This document shows, piece after piece, positions 7,372 to 15,990 of a stretch of 39,436 bases of DNA. The position numbers and the translations under genes were made by a program. Each line of letters begins with the position of its first letter. Within the stretch, counting starts at the first letter, position 1. This DNA comes from CAYVTV01 sp964454295 (lineage in GTDB: Bacteria; Bacteroidota; Bacteroidia; Bacteroidales; GCA-2748055): the NCBI GenBank assembly GCA_964454295.1, contig CAYVTV010000005.1:1-39436 (forward strand). The letters are read 5' to 3'. The notes under the pieces are model-generated. The model did no database searches and had not been told where the DNA came from. It was given only the letters and a program-made list of their open reading frames with translations.

Positions 7372-7761
7372 ATGGCTACGATCATGAGATTTGAGGAACT
7401 TGAAGTCTGGAAGGATTCAAGAGAATTGTGTAAAAAGATCAGGCAAATATGTGATTCCACACCACTGGGCAAGGACTACTCAATCAGGGATCAGATTCTA
7501 AGATCTTCAGGCTCCTGTATGGACAATATTGCTGAGGGTTTTGAACGAGACGGCAAAAAGGAATTTATCAATTTCCTCTATATAGCCAAAGGATCAATTG
7601 GCGAAACCCGGTCACAAGTATACCGTTCATTTGATTCAGGTCATATTGATACGGAAACTTTTGATGATCTGCTGAAAGACTGTTTTAATCTGTCAGGGAA
7701 AATTGCACATTTTATCGGATATTTGTCAAATTCAGAATATAAAGGAACGAAATTGAAATAG
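7372..7761 (+). CDS. four-helix-bundle protein (IVP-like), paralogue of 1326-1712
   Basis: A 129-residue helical protein with the same signatures as the protein at 1326: FEELEVWKDSRELCK, SGSCMDNIAEGFERDGKKEF, then GSIGETRSQVYRSFD. The two align along their whole length but are clearly diverged, so the duplication is not recent. Function unknown; an RNA-related role is inferred only from family membership. Start: ATG at 7372; a second in-frame ATG at 7384 (ATGAGATTTGAGGAACTT) is equally consistent with the family N-terminus. Flanked by 66-nt direct repeats (7202-7267, 7866-7931). The TAG stop is followed immediately by a gttccaaa array. Confidence 0.85.
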   Translation: MATIMRFEELEVWKDSRELCKKIRQICDSTPLGKDYSIRDQILRSSGSCMDNIAEGFERDGKKEFINFLYIAKGSIGETRSQVYRSFDSGHIDTETFDDLLKDCFNLSGKIAHFIGYLSNSEYKGTKLK

Positions 7762-7965
7762 TTCCAAAGTTCCAAAGTTCCAGAGTTCCAAAGTTGGATT
7801 TTAACATTGGAACATTGAAACCTTGAAACCTTGAAACCCTGAAACCCTGAAACCCTGAAACCCTGAAACCCTGAAACCCTGAACCGAGCCGCAGGCGAGC
7901 TCGGCGAAGCCAAACCCTGAAACCCTGAAACCTTGAAACTTTGAAACTTTGAAACTTTGAAACAA
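7762..7965. repeat. composite gttccaaa / junction / ccctgaaac array up to the wzc start
   Basis: Third copy of the composite structure seen at 5255-5560: gttccaRa words, the junction gttggattttaac, then attgaaac, cttgaaac and cctgaaac words. It includes the second copy of the 66-nt repeat (7866-7931). The octamers continue to within a few bases of the wzc ATG, so the repeat forms the wzc leader and its ribosome-entry region. Confidence 0.85.
7866..7931 (+). repeat. 66-nt direct repeat, copy 2
   Basis: Exact match to 7202-7267. Recombination between the copies would delete the four-helix-bundle gene as a 664-nt unit. Confidence 0.9.
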
Positions 7966-10389
7966 ATGAACCCCCAACCCCCCTACACCTCCCCTTACGC
8001 TCCTCCCCTCGAAGACGACTCCATCGACTTCAAGCGCTACCTCTCCCTGTTCCTCAGCAACTGGTACTGGTTTGCCACCGCCCTGTTCATATCGATAAGC
8101 ATCGCCTACGGCATCAACCGCTGGTCAGAAGAGGTGTACACGGTATCGTCGACGCTTCTGATAAAGGACGACCCGAGCGGCGCCCTGACGAACATCTTCC
8201 CGGGACGGGATGCCTTCCGGAGCCAGCAGAACGTGAACAACGAGATAGGGATATTGAAATCGTTCAACCTGAATTACCGGGTTATGCAGGAGCTGCCCGA
8301 ATTCTGGGTGGTTTATACATCGGTAGGTAAAAGAGGCATTGCAGAGCAACGATCGTATAAATCATCCCCCTTCGTGGTTGTTTACGATTCACTGACAAAT
8401 CAGGCCGTCGGACGCAGGATTGACATTAAGATCCTTTCAGATTCAAAATACAGGCTTACAATAAACGGCAGCAGGAACTTTGAAAAAGAACTTTCATTTG
8501 GCGAGAGGTTCAGCGAGCAGGGATTTGATTTTGTCATACGGCTGAGGAACAGCAGAACTTATAGTTATGATCCTGATATATCAAACAGGTACTATTTCTA
8601 TTTTGCCAGTCCTGTTTCGCTGGCGAACCAGTACAGGGGGAAGCTTTCAGTGTCGCCGATCCAGGAAGAAGCCTCGCTTGTAACCCTTTCCACGACAGGA
8701 TTCGAGCCTCAGCAGGAGATTGACTACCTGAACACCCTGATGAGGGTTTACCTTGAATTCGGGCTTGAATACAAGAACCAGACAGCCGCCCAGACGATCG
8801 ATTTTATCGAGGCCCAGCTTGGCACCATTTCCGATTCGCTGAATATAGCCGAAAGCGACCTGGAAAATTTCAGGCTGGTAAACCAGCTGATAGATATAAG
8901 CAGGGAAGGCGCGGTCATTCAGGACAGGCTTGAACAGATCGATGCCGAAAAGACAAGGCTTAGCATGCAGAAGAGCTATTATGAATATCTCAGGAACTAT
9001 GTTGAGTCGCGCAATGAGAGCGCCGATATCATAGCCCCCTCGGTGATGGGGATAACGGATCAGCTTCTCATCAGGCTCGTTGATGAGCTGGCCGGGCTTC
9101 AGAAGCAGAAGCGGCAGCTTTCCATCAATCTGTATGAGTCGGCCGAACCGCTGAGGATAATCGAGGCAAATATCTCAAATGCCCGGAGCGCCCTTGGGGA
9201 GAATATCAGGTACGGACTTGAGAATATTGACCGTTCCATTGCCGATGCCGACAGCCGCCTGAGGGCAGTCGAGAGGGAGATCAGGAAGCTGCCTTCGACG
9301 GAGAGGCAGATGATAAACATCCAGAGGAAGTTCGACATTAACAATACGGTATACACCTTTCTTCTGGAGAAAAGAGCCGAGGCAGGCATCGCGAGGGCAT
9401 CGAATGTGCCTGACAACAGGATAATCGATCATGCCGGTTCCTTCAGCACTTCCAGGATCAGGCCGAAGGAAAGGCAGAATTATATGATGGCGCTTGTGCT
9501 GGGCTTTTTTTTCCCGGTTATCGGGATAGTGCTGGTCGATTACCTGAACAACAAGGTCATTGACAAAAAAGACATTGAAAAAAGGACCACAGCTCCGGTG
9601 GTCGGTTACATAAGCCATAACAGCCTTGAAAGCGAGCTGCCGGTAGCGGAGAACCCCGGTTCCACCCTTTCTGAATCTTTCAGATCGGTACGCACCAGTC
9701 TGAAATATTTTCTTAAAGACACAAAGTGCCCTGTCATTTCCGTAAGTTCAACCATAACTAACGAAGGAAAGACCTTTGTTGCGGCGAATCTTGCCGCGAT
9801 CATTGCAATGTCGGGGAAGAAAGTGCTTCTTACGGGCCTTGACCTGCGCAAGCCGCGGATCCATAAAATATTAGGAATTAATAATGAGACCGGTATAAGC
9901 AACTATCTGATAGGTGAGGAAAAGTTTGAGGGAATTGTAAAAAAGACTGAATATGAGAATCTCTGGTATGCCCCGGCCGGGCCGGTCCCTCCCAATCCGG
10001 CCGAACTGATCGATTCGGAAGCAATGGCCGGGTTTATTGCAGAAGCAGGGAAAAAATTCGATTTTATCATTATCGACACTCCTCCGGTTGCAATAGTAAC
10101 CGATGCTTTGCTGGCATCACCATTTACCGACTTTTACCTCTTCGTGGTCCGCCAGCGATATACTTCGAAAAATACTCTGGAGTTAATCGAAGAACTCCAC
10201 AAGAATAACAACATAAAAAGCCTGGGAATAGTTATTAACGACATAAGTATGACAGGTTACTACGGTTACGGCTTAAGGTATGGTTATTCAATGGGATATG
10301 GTTACAACTACGGCTACAATTATTATAATCAATACGGCAAATATGGTTATACGGATTCTGCGAAAGGATACTATACTGAAGACACATAA
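7966..10389 (+). CDS. wzc: polysaccharide co-polymerase / tyrosine autokinase Wzc
   Basis: Inner-membrane chain-length regulator with a cytoplasmic tyrosine-kinase domain, partner of Wza. About 807 residues. N-terminal Wzz domain with TM1 (about residues 25-45, WYWFATALFISISIAYGI), a periplasmic coiled-coil region (about 270-460), TM2 (about 508-530), then the BY-kinase: Walker A STITNEGKT (about 594-602), Walker A' GLDLRKP, Walker B FIIIDTPP (about 699-706). The last ~45 residues hold 16 Tyr, the autophosphorylation cluster. The ATG at 7966 is preferred to an in-frame TTG at 7957, which lies inside the octamer repeat. Like wza, the 5' end is C-rich. The gene is more GC-rich than the cassette behind it. 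Confidence 0.92.
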   Translation: MNPQPPYTSPYAPPLEDDSIDFKRYLSLFLSNWYWFATALFISISIAYGINRWSEEVYTVSSTLLIKDDPSGALTNIFPGRDAFRSQQNVNNEIGILKSFNLNYRVMQELPEFWVVYTSVGKRGIAEQRSYKSSPFVVVYDSLTNQAVGRRIDIKILSDSKYRLTINGSRNFEKELSFGERFSEQGFDFVIRLRNSRTYSYDPDISNRYYFYFASPVSLANQYRGKLSVSPIQEEASLVTLSTTGFEPQQEIDYLNTLMRVYLEFGLEYKNQTAAQTIDFIEAQLGTISDSLNIAESDLENFRLVNQLIDISREGAVIQDRLEQIDAEKTRLSMQKSYYEYLRNYVESRNESADIIAPSVMGITDQLLIRLVDELAGLQKQKRQLSINLYESAEPLRIIEANISNARSALGENIRYGLENIDRSIADADSRLRAVEREIRKLPSTERQMINIQRKFDINNTVYTFLLEKRAEAGIARASNVPDNRIIDHAGSFSTSRIRPKERQNYMMALVLGFFFPVIGIVLVDYLNNKVIDKKDIEKRTTAPVVGYISHNSLESELPVAENPGSTLSESFRSVRTSLKYFLKDTKCPVISVSSTITNEGKTFVAANLAAIIAMSGKKVLLTGLDLRKPRIHKILGINNETGISNYLIGEEKFEGIVKKTEYENLWYAPAGPVPPNPAELIDSEAMAGFIAEAGKKFDFIIIDTPPVAIVTDALLASPFTDFYLFVVRQRYTSKNTLELIEELHKNNNIKSLGIVINDISMTGYYGYGLRYGYSMGYGYNYGYNYYNQYGKYGYTDSAKGYYTEDT

Positions 10390-10505
10390 AATTCTCAGAG
10401 ATTTTAAATGCGTCTGTTCAGCGCAGAGAGAACAAAGTATTTAACCTTAAACCACGTAACGCTTAGCAGCCTCCTACAATAACGTAACAATAAATTAAAT
10501 AAAGT

Positions 10506-11603
10506 ATGCTTAAAGGTAAAACTATCGCAGTTGTTGTCCCTGCATATAATGAAGAAAGGCAGATAGGCATGGTAATAGAAACCATACCTGATTTTGTTGA
10601 CAGGATTATTATTGTAAATGATAATTCTACTGATTTAACTGAAAGCGTAGTAATCGGATATTTTAAAAAAGATCATAATCATACCGAACGTGTCATAAAG
10701 AAGAATAAGATCGAACGAAATTTCTACAATGAAGCAGATATTTTACTGCAAGAGATGAATAACAAAGAATTAGGCCTTTTCATTCCCTCCAAAATACTAA
10801 ATAATGATCCTGAAAACGAAAGGATTATTTTAATCTCAAATGTTAAAAATTCAGGTGTTGGTGGAAGCATAGCACGGGGCTATAAGTGGTGTAAGGATCA
10901 TGGTATTGACTGTACTGCAGTTATGGCCGGAGATGGGCAGATGGCACCTGATGAACTGGAATCGATCTGTCTTCCTGTAGTAATGGGAGAAGTAGATTAT
11001 GTAAAGGGGAATCGGCTTATTCATGGAAGTGCCTATGTATATATTCCCCAAAAGAGGTTTCTTGGAAATTCTGTTCTCTCCCTGTTAACAAAGATTTCAT
11101 CGGGTTACTGGAGAATTTCTGATACTCAAACAGGATACACGGCAATATCCTTAAGTGCACTGAAATCGATAAAGCTGTACAGGATCTATAGGAAATATGG
11201 AATGCCGAACGATATACTTGTTAAACTGAATATGGCATATTGTACAATAAGAGAAGTTCCCATAAAACCAGTTTACAGAATAGGAGAAAAATCAAAAATG
11301 AAGATTTATAAAGTAATACCTCAAATTTCATTTTTACTTTTTAAATCTTTCTTCAGGAGAATATGGATCAAATATTTTATAAAAGATTTTCATCCTCTGT
11401 TCTTGTTGTATAATCTATCATTTCTTTTATTGATAACATCGATTCCGTTTTTTGTTAAAATATTCAAACATGCATTTATAACTCATACATCAGCTAATCC
11501 GGTTACTGTTCTTGCGTTCATTTTTTTGTTTATAAGTGCATTTCAGTCAATGCTTTTTGCAATGTGGATGGATATACAGGATAACGACAGACTTTATAAA
11601 TAA
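10506..11603 (+). CDS. GT2 glycosyltransferase, polyprenyl-phosphate sugar synthase-like, with membrane tail
   Basis: 365 residues. GT-A fold: VVVPAYNEE (about 9-17), NDNSTD (38-43), the metal-binding region AGDGQM (141-146), and QTGYTAIS (about 208-215). This resembles dolichol-phosphate-mannose/ArnC-type synthases, which load a sugar onto a polyprenyl phosphate at the cytoplasmic face. Residues about 50-105 form an inserted segment absent from simple GT2 domains. Two hydrophobic helices (about 297-320 and 332-354) anchor the C-terminus. First gene of the AT-rich cassette, 116 nt after wzc. Its stop TAA overlaps the next ATG by one base (TAATG), so translation is probably coupled. Donor sugar unknown. 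Confidence 0.85.
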   Translation: MLKGKTIAVVVPAYNEERQIGMVIETIPDFVDRIIIVNDNSTDLTESVVIGYFKKDHNHTERVIKKNKIERNFYNEADILLQEMNNKELGLFIPSKILNNDPENERIILISNVKNSGVGGSIARGYKWCKDHGIDCTAVMAGDGQMAPDELESICLPVVMGEVDYVKGNRLIHGSAYVYIPQKRFLGNSVLSLLTKISSGYWRISDTQTGYTAISLSALKSIKLYRIYRKYGMPNDILVKLNMAYCTIREVPIKPVYRIGEKSKMKIYKVIPQISFLLFKSFFRRIWIKYFIKDFHPLFLLYNLSFLLLITSIPFFVKIFKHAFITHTSANPVTVLAFIFLFISAFQSMLFAMWMDIQDNDRLYK

Positions 11604-12619
11604 TGAATCTTCTTTTTGATATAGGTCATCCTGCACATGTTCATCTTTTTAAAAATTTCATCTACTATCTGAAGAATTCAGGCCATAACGTTTTTGTTGT
11701 AAGCAGGAAAAAAGATGTGACAGAAATTCTGCTGGATCATTATAAAATCAATCATTTCCCAATAACAGCCCCATCTTCCACCAGATATGGTATGGTGAAA
11801 GAATTATTGGCAAGAAACAAGTTCATATTCCATCTGCACAAAGAACACCATTTTAATGCTTCTTTCGGAACCTCGGCGAGTATAGGATTCCTGAGGTTAA
11901 AACATGGGGTGCCTGCTTATAATTTTAATGAAGATGATGATGAAGTAGTTAAGCTTTATTCTTATCTGGCTTATCCTTTTGCTACTAAGATTGTAAATCC
12001 AGATTGTATAAAATACAAAAAATGGGGTAAGAAAAGAGTACTTTATCCTTCATATCATGAGTTGGCTTATCTTCATCCTGATAATTATGTTCCTGATACA
12101 AGTTTGCTAAGATCGTACAATCTTGAACCAGTTAAATATATAATAATCAGATTATCTGCATTAAAAGCACACCACGATTCTGGAATGAAAGGAATATCTT
12201 CCGGTTTATTAAAAAGCATCAGGGAATCCGTAAGGGATTATCAGATTTTAGAGTCTGATGAACTTAAAGGAAATAATTTCAATCCTTATGATATTCATAA
12301 TATCCTTGCATTTGCAAGAATGATTATCAGCGATTCACAAACCATGACTATTGAGGGTGCTGTATTAGGAGTGCCAGCTGTGAGGATAAATACCTTTATC
12401 GGAAGGTCTACTGTTATCGGAGAACTGGAGCAAAAGTATCAACTTGCATATGGTTTCTACCCGTACCAGGAAAGAGAAATACTTGATACAATAGATTATC
12501 TTGTTTCTCAAAAGGATGTCAGAGTTCTGTGGGAACATAAGAGAAAAAAAATGCTTAAGGATAAGATTGATTTGAATTCGTGGATGATTAGTTATTTTGA
12601 AAAAGAAATTTCAGCCTGA
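11603..12619 (+). CDS. DUF354 family protein (glycosyltransferase-like)
   Basis: 338 residues. The N-terminus MNLLFDIGHPAHVHLFKNF is the hallmark of the DUF354 family, which has a GT-B-like fold related to UDP-GlcNAc 2-epimerase/MurG proteins. FGTSASIGFL (about 88-97) and the late motif SDSQTMTIEGAVLGVPA (243-259) fit the nucleotide-sugar-binding half. Biochemical activity is not established for the family; members cluster with polysaccharide genes in Bacteroidetes and archaea. It is cytoplasmic with no signal peptide. It overlaps the previous gene by one base and is 3 nt from the next. A second, diverged DUF354 gene closes the cassette at 36928. Confidence 0.85.
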   Translation: MNLLFDIGHPAHVHLFKNFIYYLKNSGHNVFVVSRKKDVTEILLDHYKINHFPITAPSSTRYGMVKELLARNKFIFHLHKEHHFNASFGTSASIGFLRLKHGVPAYNFNEDDDEVVKLYSYLAYPFATKIVNPDCIKYKKWGKKRVLYPSYHELAYLHPDNYVPDTSLLRSYNLEPVKYIIIRLSALKAHHDSGMKGISSGLLKSIRESVRDYQILESDELKGNNFNPYDIHNILAFARMIISDSQTMTIEGAVLGVPAVRINTFIGRSTVIGELEQKYQLAYGFYPYQEREILDTIDYLVSQKDVRVLWEHKRKKMLKDKIDLNSWMISYFEKEISA

Positions 12620-12622
12620 AAT

Positions 12623-13792
12623 ATGAACGATTTTAACAGGATCCTTGAATTTGAAAAAAACTTGTCAAATTGGTTTATCAGAAACGAATATAAAGGTCAT
12701 GATCCATACCAGTTAGATGAAAAGGTTTCAGGGCTTCTTTCAAAAATGCCATTTCTGAAATATACCAGAAAAGCATTAAAGCCTTTTCATGTTTTTATTC
12801 CTAATTCTGCTTTTCAAAATCTGCCAAAGATTTATCACCCCAAGGCACTTGGATTGATAATAGGGGGTAATTCATATTTATACAAAATTACGGGTGATAA
12901 AGAACTCCTTGAAAATAACAAGACTTTACTGGAACTTTTAATCGAGCTAAGGAATAAAGATTACAATCGCTATGCCTGGGGATCACCTTTTGAATGGGGA
13001 AGCGAACCAAGATATCCGGTCAATACTCCAGCTGTTTGTCTTATTATACCGATCGCCAATTCGTTGCTTGATTATTATGAGTTTTCAAGGTATAGGTTAC
13101 CACTTGATATATGTATTGATATTATTGAGCATATACTTAAAGAAAATGGTTATTCAACTAAGCCTGACGGATCCATTTGTCTCAATTATTCCCCGCTTGA
13201 TAAAAACGAAGTGGTTAATTCAAATGCTCTTGCGGCAGGATTTTTCTTCAGACTTTCACATATCACAGGTGACAAGGAGATAAAACAAATTGCACAAAAA
13301 ATTACAGAATGGGTAATTAAATCCCAACTTGAGGATGGTTCCTGGCATTATGGTAATATGTCCAAAGTTATTGATAACAGGCACACAGGATTCATTCTGG
13401 AATCATTGGGAAGTATCAAAAATTACTGGGACTACGAAAAACTTAAAATAGCTTATTCCCGTGGTATGGAGTTTTATATTAATAAGCTTACAGAAAACGG
13501 ACTACCAAAATGGTCCTGTGATACACTATATCCAATAGACATCCACGATGTAGCTCAGGCACTGCTTACTTATATTGCAGACGGGAAAACTGATCTGGCA
13601 TTGAGTCTGGCAAATTTTGCCATTGAAAAAATGTCAAACGGCGAGGATGAATTTTATTTTAAATATTTCAAAAATGGCAAAGTGAACAGGAATGTCTTTA
13701 TCCGTTGGGGACAGGCATGGATGTATTATGCACTTGTAAAAATTATCTACAAAATCAATTCTGGGAAAATCGAAGAATCAGCATCCGTTTGA
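12623..13792 (+). CDS. alpha/alpha-toroid protein of unknown function
   Basis: 389 residues, mostly helical. KSQLEDGSWHYG (about 233-244) resembles the QW motif of terpenoid-cyclase/prenyltransferase toroids, and IDIHDVAQALL (about 305-315) with repeated helix-pair spacing also fits an alpha/alpha-barrel. AWGSPFEWGS (118-127) is a likely conserved active-site-facing loop. Relatives beside DUF354 genes in Bacteroidetes have sometimes been named delta-aminolevulinate dehydratase, but nothing here matches HemB. No signal peptide is visible, so it may act in the cytoplasm on a lipid-linked or nucleotide sugar, for example as an epimerase- or lyase-like toroid. The activity is not known. It overlaps the next gene by 4 nt. 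Confidence 0.65.
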   Translation: MNDFNRILEFEKNLSNWFIRNEYKGHDPYQLDEKVSGLLSKMPFLKYTRKALKPFHVFIPNSAFQNLPKIYHPKALGLIIGGNSYLYKITGDKELLENNKTLLELLIELRNKDYNRYAWGSPFEWGSEPRYPVNTPAVCLIIPIANSLLDYYEFSRYRLPLDICIDIIEHILKENGYSTKPDGSICLNYSPLDKNEVVNSNALAAGFFFRLSHITGDKEIKQIAQKITEWVIKSQLEDGSWHYGNMSKVIDNRHTGFILESLGSIKNYWDYEKLKIAYSRGMEFYINKLTENGLPKWSCDTLYPIDIHDVAQALLTYIADGKTDLALSLANFAIEKMSNGEDEFYFKYFKNGKVNRNVFIRWGQAWMYYALVKIIYKINSGKIEESASV

Positions 13793-14724
13793 AGAAGAGG
13801 TACTTAATAAAGGCAATTTCTGCAGTCCTGTTTTTACTGGTACTGTTCTTTATATTAAAGTATTTATATAAAAACCTATTCGCTCTTAAGGATTTCAGTT
13901 TCAATATCAATATATTTCATTTTATCATTTCACTTACAACTATTTGGTTCTGGTTGTTTATATCTTCATTTATTTTTCATCTGATAATAAAAAAAATAGT
14001 CCCAGAGGCAAAATTGAAAGAGAGCCTTGCTGTATGGTCAGCATCTTATCTCGGTACATATATACCAGGGAAGGTTGGTGTTTTGGCATTCAGGATCATG
14101 CATTACAAACAGATGAATGTATCACCAGTGAAAACAGGATATGGATTTTTTGTGGAGACTGTTTTGTCAGTATTGTCTTCCTGTTTTCTTGTTTTATTAA
14201 GCATGTTTTTTACAAATTTTTCATTTGTAAGAGAATATTTACCTCTGCTTGTGTTTCTTTTTATTCTTCTGTTTTTATCTGTTCATCCGAAACTTATCGG
14301 GATATATGCAAAGATCTATTTTAAATATATAAGAAAAGAAACCCAAAACCATGTTTCACCTTACACCTACTTTTTTTTTGTGGAGGTTGTAATGCTTCAT
14401 CTTATTAAATGGGTCTGTATCGGATTGGGGATATTTATACTTATTAACTCGGTAACTGAATTGGAATGGCGTTATCTTCCCTTTATTACAGGATTATATG
14501 CTGCTGCGGCAATTTTGGGTATGTTAGCTTTTTTTGCACCTTCCGGACTCGGTGTTGTGGAGGGTGTAATGATCATAGGATTAAAAACTATTATTTCCAA
14601 TTCATTGGCTGGAGCTATTAGTATTCTGATCAGGATATGGAAAATGGTGGGTGAAATCAGTTTTATTCTGTTGGTGAGGTTATTTTTACGCAGGATTTTA
14701 AATGTAAGCGACTTAAAAGCTTAA
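13789..14724 (+). CDS. flippase-like integral membrane protein (lysylphosphatidylglycerol synthase TM family)
   Basis: About 311 residues, almost entirely membrane-embedded with roughly 8 hydrophobic helices and short loops. YLGTYIPGKVGVLAFR and the later FFAPSGLGVVEGVMI are the two signature loops of the LPG_synthase_TM/flippase-like family (G-x-PGK-G and P-G-G-x-E). Chosen start: TTG at 13789, overlapping the preceding stop as TTGA and giving MKKRYLIKAISAVLFLL. A longer frame from an ATG at 13705 would overlap the previous gene by 88 nt and add a non-hydrophobic, Cys-rich stretch. With the GT2 at 10506 and the GT-C at 14724 it suggests translocation of a polyprenyl-phosphate sugar. Confidence 0.75.
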   Translation: MKKRYLIKAISAVLFLLVLFFILKYLYKNLFALKDFSFNINIFHFIISLTTIWFWLFISSFIFHLIIKKIVPEAKLKESLAVWSASYLGTYIPGKVGVLAFRIMHYKQMNVSPVKTGYGFFVETVLSVLSSCFLVLLSMFFTNFSFVREYLPLLVFLFILLFLSVHPKLIGIYAKIYFKYIRKETQNHVSPYTYFFFVEVVMLHLIKWVCIGLGIFILINSVTELEWRYLPFITGLYAAAAILGMLAFFAPSGLGVVEGVMIIGLKTIISNSLAGAISILIRIWKMVGEISFILLVRLFLRRILNVSDLKA

Positions 14725-15986
14725 TGATTTTGCTGATGAGTAAAGTTCAAACAGTTTTGGACAAAAATGAAAAGAAAGTGTTGATGCTGTTAACATTAGT
14801 CACTTTCATTTTGAGATTGACCTTTTCTTTGATTTCATACTTCAATCAAGGAGTTGCTCATACAGAATATATTTACTGGGGGCAGCAATTTGCAGCGGGT
14901 CATTGGATAGAACCAAAAGATCTGACATCAGGAATGATCGTAGCACCTTTCCTGCCTGTTATGGTGACCCTATGCATAAAACTGTTTTCTGATTTTGCAA
15001 TACCACTTTATGTTTTTAATGCACTAATTACTTCTCTAGTTGTTCCTGTATTTTTTTATATTGGCAGGGAACTTTTTAATAAAGAAACTGCCTGGATGAT
15101 AAGCCTGTGGGGGGTATTCTTCCCGGAGTTTTTTAAATATTCTCCTTTTATTCTGAAAGAATCAACAGTTTTCTTTTTGTTGCCACTGACTCTGCTTTTT
15201 CTTATCAGAAGTGTTAAAAACCCTCATAAGATTAAAAACATAATATTTGCTGCGCTGTCTTTCTCAATCCTAATACATGTCGATGAAAGATATTTATTTT
15301 ATCTTCCGGTTTTTGCGCTTATCTTCTTTTTGTCAAAACCATTTAAGCTGTTAGTATTAATTAAATCGTTATCAATATGGTTTGGATTTGTGTTTATTCT
15401 AAGTATCCCCTGGGGAATAAGAAACTACAAGGTTTATGATCAGTTGGTTTTGCTAAGTCCAAGAACGACAGCATTTACTTCACGTCTGTGGGGAGAGAAG
15501 ATTACAAGTCTGGATTATTCTTCCTATGAATATGTTCTGAACAGGAATAAGGAAAAATATGGAAACAGATTTGAGCAATATTATAATCAGAGTACTGAAA
15601 TTGCTCCGGAAGGATATGATAAGGATGAAATTAAAATAAGAGCATTCCTGAATTTCTGGCAGCCTGCGTATTTTAAACCAGCATTTATTACTTACGGATA
15701 CAGGTTTCAGAAATGGTCTTTGGCACATAATATGGCCAGTATCTTATTTTATGGAATTTTTTTGCCATTCTATATTATTGGATTTTTAATGTTGATTAAG
15801 AAGAAACATATTTTGGGAATTTTTCTTGCATCAATACCGATTATTCACAGTTTGCTGCATGCTTATATGGTTTCTCCGCTGGAAAGATACAGATCACCTG
15901 TAACTTTCATTGTGGTTATGATAGGATTATGGGTGATCATGATGGTAGCGGAGTATATCCGAGGTAAAATAAACCCGAAAAAATAA
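14724..15986 (+). CDS. GT-C family membrane glycosyltransferase (GT39/ArnT-like)
   Basis: 420 residues with about 10-11 hydrophobic segments. The first outside loop after TM1 contains GVAHTEYIYWGQQFAAG, in the position of the acidic motif of GT-C enzymes. Later FKYSPFILKESTVFFLLP and DERYLFYLPVFAL fit the PMT/ArnT architecture, and the C-terminal YMVSPLERYRSPV is typical. These enzymes use polyprenyl-phosphate sugars in the periplasm. The start ATG overlaps the previous stop (TAATG); an in-frame ATG at 14736 is an alternative. Acceptor unknown: the growing polysaccharide or a lipid. Followed by rfbF after 4 nt. Confidence 0.75.
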   Translation: MILLMSKVQTVLDKNEKKVLMLLTLVTFILRLTFSLISYFNQGVAHTEYIYWGQQFAAGHWIEPKDLTSGMIVAPFLPVMVTLCIKLFSDFAIPLYVFNALITSLVVPVFFYIGRELFNKETAWMISLWGVFFPEFFKYSPFILKESTVFFLLPLTLLFLIRSVKNPHKIKNIIFAALSFSILIHVDERYLFYLPVFALIFFLSKPFKLLVLIKSLSIWFGFVFILSIPWGIRNYKVYDQLVLLSPRTTAFTSRLWGEKITSLDYSSYEYVLNRNKEKYGNRFEQYYNQSTEIAPEGYDKDEIKIRAFLNFWQPAYFKPAFITYGYRFQKWSLAHNMASILFYGIFLPFYIIGFLMLIKKKHILGIFLASIPIIHSLLHAYMVSPLERYRSPVTFIVVMIGLWVIMMVAEYIRGKINPKK

Positions 15987-15990
15987 AGTT

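Noticed and set aside
1326..7761. A diversity-generating retroelement, suggested by Avd-like four-helix-bundle proteins
   Set aside because: No reverse transcriptase and no template/variable repeat pair with adenine mutations was seen in the window.
10390..10505. Separate promoter for the sugar cassette
   Set aside because: No TAnnTTTG box with a -33 partner was found in the 116-nt spacer, so co-transcription with wzc is equally possible.
13705..13788. N-terminal extension of the flippase-like protein
   Set aside because: It is the shadow of the upstream gene in another frame; the TTG at 13789 gives a standard membrane-protein start and a 4-nt overlap.
12623..13792. Delta-aminolevulinate dehydratase (a name sometimes given to relatives)
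   Set aside because: No HemB metal-binding or active-site Lys motifs; the sequence fits an alpha/alpha-toroid.
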